Positions 1 through 8,142 of a stretch of DNA of 38,180 bases are shown here, piece by piece; the first letter of the stretch is position 1, and each line of letters begins with the position of its first letter. The notes beneath the pieces were generated by a model. The model was not told where the DNA came from and did not search any database. It saw only the letters and a list, made by a program, of their open reading frames with translations. Source of the DNA: Desulfurellaceae bacterium. Its GTDB lineage: Bacteria; Campylobacterota_A; Desulfurellia; Desulfurellales; Hippeaceae. The stretch lies in contig WFQQ01000142.1 in assembly GCA_015486965.1 (NCBI GenBank), positions 1-38,180 of the forward strand, read 5' to 3'. The translations under genes were made by a program, and so were the position numbers.

Positions 1-73
1 AAATTATACAAGAGTTAAGTAAAATCGATAAATTCAAAACCGAGTTCTGTTATTTAAGTATAATCATTATATA

Positions 74-102
74 TTGACACTTCAATAATAACACATTATA
101 AT
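74..102 (+). promoter_or_regulatory. Consensus sigma-70 promoter TTGACA-N17-TATAAT upstream of the MCP gene
   Basis: TTGACA at 74-79, 17-nt spacer, TATAAT at 97-102; CDS starts at 131 after a GGGGAGGG Shine-Dalgarno-like stretch. Confidence 0.8.
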
Positions 103-130
103 TTTTTAGAAATTTTGGGGAGGGTAAACG

Positions 131-1717
131 ATGACAATCAAAAGCAAAATTATTACAGCGACGCTTGTAATTTTTATAGTAGGGAGTGCCTTTTTAATGC
201 TCTATACAAACTTCAGTCTCCATAGACTCCAGAAGAAAACCAATAAAAGAGAGGTTACGATACTTGCAAACCTTACATTCAAGGCACTCAGGCAGATGAT
301 GAACACAGGAAACCCCCAATTTATCAAGAATATGGAGAAAGCTTTGCAGTCAACAGAGGGAATAGACTCACTCGATGTTTATAAATCCCAAAAAGTTCTG
401 AAACTCTTTGGCTTAAAACAGGCTCCTATAAGAGATCAAAATGTTATCGAAGTGATGAGAACAAAAAAGCAGATAATAAAAGAAACATTTAAAAATGATG
501 TAAGATATATAGATATCTACAAACCTCTAATTGCAGACAGCTCCTGTATGGCCTGCCACACCAACGCAAAACCCGGAGATGTCCTTGGTGTTGTATATAT
601 TGCAAAAAACATGAAGGGGAGCGATAGGGTTATCTCTTCAACTTTAACAAACTACTTGATAGTCTTATCCATTGGAACTGTATTAATTATTTTAATAGTG
701 ACATATTTTACAAATTACACCCTAATTCATCCCCTTAACGCTCTTATCGAAAAGGTAAAAGACCTCGCCGAGGGCGAAGGTGATTTAACAAAGAAAATAG
801 AGATAGACAAAAACGACGAGATAGGAACTATTAGCAGGTATTTCAATAAATTTATAGAGAAAACTCACAACATGATAAGAGAAATTAAAAGCTCTACAAA
901 GAACTTGGAAGACCATTCATTTAGACTGGCGGATGTTTCGGAGGAGATGTCAAAGGCGTTGCAAGAAGCTGTAGAAAACACACAGAAGGTGGCAAGCTCT
1001 GTGGAAGGTCTCGTTAGCTCCATTGACACTGTAGCAAGCTCTTCTGAGCATGTAAGCAGCCTAACAAACGAAGTGAGCTCAATAAATCAAGAAATACTCA
1101 ACGAAATGGACGAGAAAGTTAACAGAATGCAGAAGAATGCCCAGCTTGCCAAAGAGGCTATGGAGCAGATTAACACAGTTGGAGAGTCCTCAAAAGAGAT
1201 AGGTCAGATTGTAGGTGTCATAAATGAAATAGCAGACCAGACAAATCTGTTAGCTCTGAATGCAGCGATAGAGGCAGCCCGTGCTGGTGAGGCTGGACGA
1301 GGCTTTGCTGTGGTTGCTGATGAGGTGAGAAAGCTGGCAGAGAAAACACAGAGAGCAACAGAAGAGATAAGAAGCACCATATCAAAAATCCAGAGAGACA
1401 CCGAGATAGCAGTCAGAAAAACTGGTGAGGCAAACAAGGCAATCTTGGAAGAGAGTGAACAAACAATGAAAGAGAAAGAGCAGATTGAGCAGGTTATATT
1501 AAAAACAAACGATGTAATAAGCGAGATAAACGCTGTAAGCTCTTCAACAGAGGAGCTTGCTTCACTCGCAGGTGAAATAAACCTGCAGATGCAGGAGATA
1601 GAAAGCATAACAAAACATAATGCTCAGGTTGTTGAAAATGTATCAAGAGCTGCAAATGAATTGAAAGATCTATCAAATTCACTCTACACCTTGGTTAGCA
1701 GATTCAAGGTAAACTAA
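131..1717 (+). CDS. Methyl-accepting chemotaxis protein with periplasmic haem-c (CMACH) Tll0287/DUF3365-like sensor domain
   Basis: Two TM segments, CxxCH ([14 protein letters not shown]) in the sensor region, HAMP, and the canonical MCP hairpin [40 protein letters not shown]. Confidence 0.93.
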   Translation: MTIKSKIITATLVIFIVGSAFLMLYTNFSLHRLQKKTNKREVTILANLTFKALRQMMNTGNPQFIKNMEKALQSTEGIDSLDVYKSQKVLKLFGLKQAPIRDQNVIEVMRTKKQIIKETFKNDVRYIDIYKPLIADSSCMACHTNAKPGDVLGVVYIAKNMKGSDRVISSTLTNYLIVLSIGTVLIILIVTYFTNYTLIHPLNALIEKVKDLAEGEGDLTKKIEIDKNDEIGTISRYFNKFIEKTHNMIREIKSSTKNLEDHSFRLADVSEEMSKALQEAVENTQKVASSVEGLVSSIDTVASSSEHVSSLTNEVSSINQEILNEMDEKVNRMQKNAQLAKEAMEQINTVGESSKEIGQIVGVINEIADQTNLLALNAAIEAARAGEAGRGFAVVADEVRKLAEKTQRATEEIRSTISKIQRDTEIAVRKTGEANKAILEESEQTMKEKEQIEQVILKTNDVISEINAVSSSTEELASLAGEINLQMQEIESITKHNAQVVENVSRAANELKDLSNSLYTLVSRFKVN

Positions 1718-1751
1718 TAAAACAGAGTAACAATTAAAACAGAGTAACAAT
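1718..1751. repeat. Perfect 17-bp tandem duplication TAAAACAGAGTAACAAT x2
   Basis: Identical copies at 1718-1734 and 1735-1751, immediately after the MCP stop codon. Confidence 0.9.
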
Positions 1752-1776
1752 ACACAATATTATAATTAGGTATCTT

Positions 1777-1804
1777 TTGACAAATATAGTAAAAAGTATA
1801 TAAT
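1777..1804 (+). promoter_or_regulatory. Sigma-70-like promoter TTGACA-N16-TATAAT
   Basis: TTGACA 1777-1782, TATAAT 1799-1804, just before the ATG at 1815. Confidence 0.65.
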
Positions 1805-1814
1805 ATCTTTGTCA

Positions 1815-3800
1815 ATGGATAAAGATTTACTTAACAAGATTCTAAAATTAAAATCCGAGCTCAAAATAAAGGTTCTATATGTTGAAGATAATGACATAGT
1901 AAGGAAAGACACCGTTGAGCTTCTTAAAGAGTTTTTCCACCAAGTAGAAACGGCATCCAACGGCGAAGAGGGTCTTGAAAAGTTTAAAAAAGGTAAATTT
2001 GACCTCATAATAACAGACATAAACATGCCAAAAATGAACGGAATCGAGATGATAAAAGAGATAAAAAAAATAGACAAAAGGATACCTGTAATCGTAATTA
2101 CAGCCTTCAGTGATTTCAAATACCTTGTCGAGTGTATAAAGTTAGGAGTATATGGGTATATTCTAAAGCCTATCGATATTAACCAGCTCCTTGAGGTCTT
2201 GAATACTGTATTAGAGAAAATAAAGCTTAGAAGGGAGAGAGATAAAGCCCTTCAGCTCTTGGAGCAGTACAAGAAGATAATAGATGAGAGTGCTACAGTA
2301 ACAAAAACAGACCTAAGAGGTATTATAACATACGCAAACGACAAGTTTTGCGAAAAGAGTGGGTATTCAAGGGAAGAGCTTATCGGAAAACCACATAATA
2401 TTGTGAGACATCCAGATATGCCTTCAAGTGCCTTCAAAGAGTTGTGGGACACTATACAGAGCAAAAAAGTGTGGCATGGTTTGGTTAAAAATAAAACCAA
2501 AGACGGTAAAGCTGTTTACATGAAGGCAACCATTGTGCCTATACTGGATGAGAATGGTGAGATAATGGAATATATTGCGGTCAGGCACGATGTCACAGAG
2601 TACATGAACCCAAGGAGACTCCTTCAAGACAAAATTAAAGAGCTAAAACAACCTTTGTTGCTATATTGTAAAATAGAGGATTACGACGACCTTGAGAACT
2701 TCTACGATGCAGACACCATAGAGGAGCTCGAAGAAAAGTTTATAAAAATGGCACCCGAGCTGTTCCCCGAAAACAGTAAATTTCCTTTTTCTTACAACTT
2801 GGGCAACGGGGAGTTTGCATTCCTAAAAGAGCAGGACTCAGACAAACCGATAAATACACTTCTAAACGAGCTGAAAGAGTTCCAGGAAAATGTGAGAAAA
2901 ACACCAATAAAGTTTAAAAACTACGAGCAATATGTTGAGGTCATTTTGAGCTTTGCCACAAAAAAGGAGCATATTATTGAAAACGCAAAAATGGGGATAA
3001 AGAAAGCCATAGCTAAAAAGGTTGATATTGTTATAGCAGACGGACTTGTCCAGGAGATGAAAGAAAAAGCAAAAGAAAATATAGAAACACTAATAGTCAT
3101 CAAGGACGCGATAGAGAACAGAAGAATTATATCCTATTTCCAGCCCATTTTTAATAATAAAACCAAAAAAGTGGAGAAATATGAGTCTCTCGTTAGAATA
3201 AGAGACATAAACGGTAGAATAGTCCCACCGGACAAATTCCTGAGGGTAGCTAAAATCAGCAGATACTACAAACAGATAACGAGAATAATGACAGAGAAGA
3301 TAATAAATGCCATAAAAAAACTCGATATGGAGATTTCATTAAATCTTTCAGAGATAGACATAGAGGATAGGGATACGGTAGATTTCATACTCAATAAACT
3401 AAATGAAAATTTAGATGTATCAAAAAAACTGGTTATAGAGCTTCTTGAGGATGAAAATATAAATAATCAGGCAGAAGTAAAACGGTTTATTAAGACAATC
3501 AAATCCATGGGTGTAAAAATTGCCATAGACGACTTTGGTAGCGGTTATTCAAACTTCGTTAGACTACTTGAGTATGAGCCAGATTACATAAAGATAGATG
3601 CATCACTGATAAAAGATATAGAAACAAACCCAAACAGCTACAACATTGTTGAGGTTATAAAAAAATTTGCAGATAAGCAGGGATTTAAAACGGTTGCAGA
3701 ATTTGTGGAGAATGAGAACATCCTAAGGATTGTCACAGAGCTCGGAATTGACTACTCCCAGGGATACTTCGTAGGAAAACCTCAAGAAATGGATATATGA
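1815..3800 (+). CDS. Response regulator with REC, Aer-type PAS, degenerate GGDEF and EAL domains (c-di-GMP signalling)
   Basis: REC: VLYVEDND...IITDINMP...; PAS: GYSREELIGKPHNIVRHPDMPSSAFKELW; GNGEF in place of GGDEF; EAL-type YESLVRI, IDDFGSGYSNF, VAEFVE. The ORF track starts at TTG 1809; ATG at 1815 is preferred. Confidence 0.88.
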   Translation: MDKDLLNKILKLKSELKIKVLYVEDNDIVRKDTVELLKEFFHQVETASNGEEGLEKFKKGKFDLIITDINMPKMNGIEMIKEIKKIDKRIPVIVITAFSDFKYLVECIKLGVYGYILKPIDINQLLEVLNTVLEKIKLRRERDKALQLLEQYKKIIDESATVTKTDLRGIITYANDKFCEKSGYSREELIGKPHNIVRHPDMPSSAFKELWDTIQSKKVWHGLVKNKTKDGKAVYMKATIVPILDENGEIMEYIAVRHDVTEYMNPRRLLQDKIKELKQPLLLYCKIEDYDDLENFYDADTIEELEEKFIKMAPELFPENSKFPFSYNLGNGEFAFLKEQDSDKPINTLLNELKEFQENVRKTPIKFKNYEQYVEVILSFATKKEHIIENAKMGIKKAIAKKVDIVIADGLVQEMKEKAKENIETLIVIKDAIENRRIISYFQPIFNNKTKKVEKYESLVRIRDINGRIVPPDKFLRVAKISRYYKQITRIMTEKIINAIKKLDMEISLNLSEIDIEDRDTVDFILNKLNENLDVSKKLVIELLEDENINNQAEVKRFIKTIKSMGVKIAIDDFGSGYSNFVRLLEYEPDYIKIDASLIKDIETNPNSYNIVEVIKKFADKQGFKTVAEFVENENILRIVTELGIDYSQGYFVGKPQEMDI

Positions 3801-6697
3801 AACTACAAAAAATAGCCCTAATATTTCTATTCATACTTATACTCTCCCGATCGGCTTTTTCCCTTGAAAAAATCACCGTTCAACTAAACTGGAAGTTTCA
3901 ATTTGAGTTTGCGGGTTATATAGCCGCAAAAGAGAAGGGATTTTACAAGAAAGCTGGGCTCGATGTAAAACTAATACCTTATAAGGGCGGAAGTGTTATA
4001 AATACAGTTCTAAAACACAATGCAGACTTTGGAATAACGGATAGTGATATATTTACAGCCATGATATTTAACAAACCGGTTGTCTTGCTTGCAAACTTTT
4101 TCAAAAAATCACCTTTAGTCCTTGCGACAAAGCCAGATATCAGAACACCGTATGATTTGAAACATAAAAAAATCATGGCTAACGAGAACGAATTTAAATA
4201 CACAAGCATAGGCTTACTACTTCACAAGTTCAATATAAACCCCAAGGATATTATCCTGACCAAGCAAACCTACTCAATCAAACCGTTTGTGGAGGGCAAA
4301 GTTGATGCTATGGCAATATATATAACCAACCAGCCCTACTACCTAAATAAGCTACATATAAAGTACAATATCATAGACCCCGCTAACTACGGCATTTTTG
4401 CATATTCAGGCAACCTGTTTACATCGAGGGATTTTCTAAAAAAAGAGCCAGAGACAGTCAAAAAGTTTGTTGAAGCATCAATAATGGGCTGGAAATACGC
4501 ACTATCCCATAAAAAAGAGATTATCAATATTATTCACAAAAAATATTCAAACAAACCGATTGATGCTCTTGAGTATGAAGCAGGTGCTGTTGAGCATATC
4601 ATAATGCCCGATGTTTTCCCCATTGGTCTTATAGATAAGGAGGTCGTCAGAGAAATAGTTGATGAGTTCTCTGATATATTGTTCGGAAAGGTCAAACAGA
4701 TAGAGATTAAAAAATTTATCTACACCCTCAACAACATAAACCTTATACTATCTCCACTGGAGAGGGAATTTATTAAAAAACACAGAGTCATAAAAATATG
4801 CACAAACCCTGATTGGGTTCCGATAGAGTATTTATATAAAGGCAAGCCAGAAGGTCTATCAATCAGCGTTTTAAAGGATATAAGTAAAATGACAGGGCTT
4901 AAATTTATTAGGGTTCCAACAAAAACCTGGGAGCAATCACAGCTGTTTTTGAAAGAAAGAAAATGTGATCTCCTGCCTTCAGCTGTAAAAACATACAAAA
5001 GGGAGAAATACGCCCTGTTCACAAAGCCGTACCTTCACTATGAACTATTTATTTTCGCAAAGAACGACAAGCACTTCGTTAACGGCATACAATCTCTGCT
5101 TGACAAACCCATGGCAAGAAAGCGTGGCTCTGGTTTAATAACAAAACTCAAAAGAATGTATCCAAACATAAAAATAATCGAGACAGATAGCTATAAACAA
5201 TCGTTCGAATATGTGGAAAATGGCAAGGCTTATTACACCGTTGCAACGCTCCCCGTTGCAAATTACATAATAAAAAAATACGGATACAAAGACATAGTTA
5301 TAATAGGCGATACGGGAATGAGCTACAATCTATCGATGGCAGTGAGAAAGGATATGCCAACTCTTGTGGGCATATTAAACAAAGCACTGAGCAGAATAAC
5401 CACAAAACAGCTTGATATTATGTATATGAGACAGATTAACCTTCAAAACTTGACTAAGTTTCATTCCCTAATGGCAAAAACCATTTTGTTTTCTCTATCC
5501 ATCTTTTTGGCTCTATTCATAATAATACTTATAACCGTAAGAACCAATAGAAAGCTGAGGGAGATAAAAAGCCAGCTTGAAGAATCTCTAAGAAACTTTG
5601 AAACACTTGTTAACTCAACCATCCAAGCGGTCATCATTTATAGAGATATGGTGTGCATAGAGGCAAACGAGGTTGCCTGCAATATGCTCGGTTATACGAA
5701 ATCCGAACTTATAGGGAAAAATATAATGGAACTGTTCTCCGAAAAATCCAGAAAAATTGTTTCGGAAAAATTAAAAGAGCAGGAAACAGAACCTTATGAG
5801 GTCGAGTTTTTAAGGAAGGATGGAACAGTGGTCTATGCACTTGCGAAGGGTACATACATAACTATCAACAGAGAAAGGGTCAGGGTTGGCTCGGCTGTGG
5901 ATATAACGGAACAGAAAACATTACAGGAAAAACTCAAAAACCTCAACGCTACACTGGAGAGGAGAATTAAAGAGGCTCTGGAAAAAATCAGAGAAAAGGA
6001 TATTATGATGATGCAACAGTCCAAACTCGCTTCTATGGGTGAACTGTTGAGCATGATAGCCCACCAGTGGAGACAACCCCTTAACACAATAGCGGCAACC
6101 ATAAACACGCTCCTTTTAAAGATAGAGCTCGGAAATTTAGATAAAGAGTTTATGAAAGAAAAACTCCTCTCTTTGATGGATTATGTTAAGCACTTAAGCG
6201 AAACAATTGAGGATTTCAGGAGCTTTTTCAAGCAGGATAAAGAGAAAAACGAAGTTTCAGTGGATGAGGTAATAGAAAGTACAATAAAGATAGCAAAAGA
6301 CCTTATTGAGAAGCACAACATTGAGCTTATTGCCAACCTGAACGCAAAAACAAAGGTAAAAATATTTGCAAACGAACTAAAGCATGTAATATTAAATCTT
6401 TTGAACAACGCGCGGGATGTTCTAGTCGAAAGGGGTATTGAAAATCCCTATATCAAAATTGAAACAACTGAGTCTGAGAGCTATATAACAATAACAGTTA
6501 AAGATAACGGCGGCGGTATAGATGAAGCCCTGTTAGACAAAATCTTTGAGCCCTACTTCACCACAAAAAGCAGTTCGGGCACAGGAATTGGCCTTTATAT
6601 GAGCAAATTAATAATAGAAGGCCATCTTAAAGGAACAATCGAGGCAAAAAATGAAAATGGCGGAGCAGTTTTTGTAATAACCATACCAAAAACCTGA
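3797..6697 (+). CDS. Hybrid sensor histidine kinase: NMT1/THI5-like domain + family-3 solute-binding domain + TM + PAS + HisKA/HATPase
   Basis: Signal peptide; VQLNWKFQFEFAGYIAAKEKGFYKKAGLDVKLIPYKGG (NMT1-like); IKICTNPDWVPIEYLYKGKPEGLSISVLKDI (SBP_bac_3-like); PAS; MGELLSMIAHQWRQPLNTIAATIN; HATPase KDNGGGI..FEPYFTTKSSSGTGIGLYMSK. ATGA overlap with the upstream CDS. Confidence 0.9.
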   Translation: MKLQKIALIFLFILILSRSAFSLEKITVQLNWKFQFEFAGYIAAKEKGFYKKAGLDVKLIPYKGGSVINTVLKHNADFGITDSDIFTAMIFNKPVVLLANFFKKSPLVLATKPDIRTPYDLKHKKIMANENEFKYTSIGLLLHKFNINPKDIILTKQTYSIKPFVEGKVDAMAIYITNQPYYLNKLHIKYNIIDPANYGIFAYSGNLFTSRDFLKKEPETVKKFVEASIMGWKYALSHKKEIINIIHKKYSNKPIDALEYEAGAVEHIIMPDVFPIGLIDKEVVREIVDEFSDILFGKVKQIEIKKFIYTLNNINLILSPLEREFIKKHRVIKICTNPDWVPIEYLYKGKPEGLSISVLKDISKMTGLKFIRVPTKTWEQSQLFLKERKCDLLPSAVKTYKREKYALFTKPYLHYELFIFAKNDKHFVNGIQSLLDKPMARKRGSGLITKLKRMYPNIKIIETDSYKQSFEYVENGKAYYTVATLPVANYIIKKYGYKDIVIIGDTGMSYNLSMAVRKDMPTLVGILNKALSRITTKQLDIMYMRQINLQNLTKFHSLMAKTILFSLSIFLALFIIILITVRTNRKLREIKSQLEESLRNFETLVNSTIQAVIIYRDMVCIEANEVACNMLGYTKSELIGKNIMELFSEKSRKIVSEKLKEQETEPYEVEFLRKDGTVVYALAKGTYITINRERVRVGSAVDITEQKTLQEKLKNLNATLERRIKEALEKIREKDIMMMQQSKLASMGELLSMIAHQWRQPLNTIAATINTLLLKIELGNLDKEFMKEKLLSLMDYVKHLSETIEDFRSFFKQDKEKNEVSVDEVIESTIKIAKDLIEKHNIELIANLNAKTKVKIFANELKHVILNLLNNARDVLVERGIENPYIKIETTESESYITITVKDNGGGIDEALLDKIFEPYFTTKSSSGTGIGLYMSKLIIEGHLKGTIEAKNENGGAVFVITIPKT

Positions 6698-6794
6698 TAA
6701 AGCCACCCAAAGCCACCGAAATAGGCAACTTTTAAATTGAAACCGAGTAAAAGTTAAAATATACTGTTTTCAAAACTAACGAAGGGGGGATTTT

Positions 6795-7511
6795 ATGAAT
6801 AAAACAAAACTAAACAGGGAGCTTTTTGAGGCTGCTAAAGAGTGTGAAGTGGAGAAAGCAAAAGAGCTTATAAAAGAAGGTGCAAATGTTAACTATAAAA
6901 ACAAGCTGGGAGAGACACCTCTAATGGCTGCCGTCTCATCTAACTGCTCTGAACTCGTAAAACTTCTAATTGATAATGGAGCAAAGGTTAATGCAAAGAA
7001 CAAGTGGGGAAACAGCGTTTTAATGGAAGCTGTTGTGGCTGAAGCATCGACAGAGATAGTTCAACTACTTTTAGAAAATGGAGCTTTTGTCAACTCGAGG
7101 GATAAATGGAATAACACACCACTGATTGAGGCAGCACGAAGGGGTCTTTACGATGTAGCTAAGTACTTAATAGAGCATGGAGCTGATGTTAATGCAAAAA
7201 ACAATTACGAAAACACGCCACTCATGGCTGCCTCAGAAGGTATAAAAGGCGAAGGTTTCTTGGATATAGTGAAGCTACTCTTAGAAAATGGGGCAAAAAT
7301 AGACATTCAGGACTCAGTTGGAGAAACAGCATTGATTAAAGCTGCAACAAGAGGAAACTTAGATATAGTAAAATATCTGATAGAAAAAGGCGCAAATTCA
7401 GAGATAAGAGACGCAAACGACTATACAGCCTTGAAAAAAGCTCGTGAGTTTAAGCAGTTCCATGTAGCGGGCTATTTAGAAAATATATCAGATAGCTCTA
7501 CCTCTTCCTAG
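6795..7511 (+). CDS. Ankyrin-repeat protein, predicted cytoplasmic
   Basis: Repeated TPLMAA...IVKLLLENGAKVNAKN motifs; no signal peptide; Shine-Dalgarno AAGGGGGGA. Confidence 0.9.
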   Translation: MNKTKLNRELFEAAKECEVEKAKELIKEGANVNYKNKLGETPLMAAVSSNCSELVKLLIDNGAKVNAKNKWGNSVLMEAVVAEASTEIVQLLLENGAFVNSRDKWNNTPLIEAARRGLYDVAKYLIEHGADVNAKNNYENTPLMAASEGIKGEGFLDIVKLLLENGAKIDIQDSVGETALIKAATRGNLDIVKYLIEKGANSEIRDANDYTALKKAREFKQFHVAGYLENISDSSTSS

Positions 7512-8136
7512 TAGCACCAGCCCTCTTTACCACATCTTTTGCATGGTACTGTAAGAACATAGTTATTTCATCAGCCTGCTTTTTTGTCAAAGCTGCCCTT
7601 TTTGTCATAACTCTTAGAGTAGACGGCCATTGATTTGCCGTAAATGTCGTGGTTCTTGGCAGGGCATGGCACATAGAACACCTCTCATGGAACAGCGGAG
7701 ATATTTTACTCCAAACCTTATTCACATCCTTAACAAGGTACTTTGATTTTATCCAAACATTGTTTAAAACTACTCTCTCCCAAACAAGTTGAGTGTCTTC
7801 GTCTTTTACTGTCTTAACAACCTTAACAAGTTTAATACCGTCTGGCTCAAGCTCAGCCAAAATTATTCTTTTTCCTTCGAATGCGTATATGACACATTTT
7901 AAACCCTTCTGTCTCCAACCTTTTATAGAGATCTCGGCCATATCTTTTTCTTCTTTTAGCAAATATACCTTTGCTCCTACCTCCAACTGTCCTATACTCA
8001 CCTGACCCGCTCTGTCTTTGTAAATATTCACAGTGGAGGACGCAAACATAGCGTCCCCCTTGGCAAATGCAGTGCCGAAGATCATAAATGGAACGATAAT
8101 ATTTAAAATAAATATAAAAATTGCCTTGTTCACCAT
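7498..8136 (-). CDS. Periplasmic monohaem c-type cytochrome resembling the C-terminal domain of TorC, with SH3-like N-terminal region
   Basis: Signal peptide; single CxxCH in LFHERCSMCHALPRTTTFTANQWPSTLRVM; downstream of the torA-like gene on the same strand. Confidence 0.8.
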   Translation of the reverse strand: MVNKAIFIFILNIIVPFMIFGTAFAKGDAMFASSTVNIYKDRAGQVSIGQLEVGAKVYLLKEEKDMAEISIKGWRQKGLKCVIYAFEGKRIILAELEPDGIKLVKVVKTVKDEDTQLVWERVVLNNVWIKSKYLVKDVNKVWSKISPLFHERCSMCHALPRTTTFTANQWPSTLRVMTKRAALTKKQADEITMFLQYHAKDVVKRAGATRKR

Positions 8137-8142
8137 AAACTA

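Noticed and set aside
1204-1608. 134-aa minus-strand ORF
   Set aside because: Antisense of the highly conserved MCP signalling domain; Ser/Phe-rich artefact.
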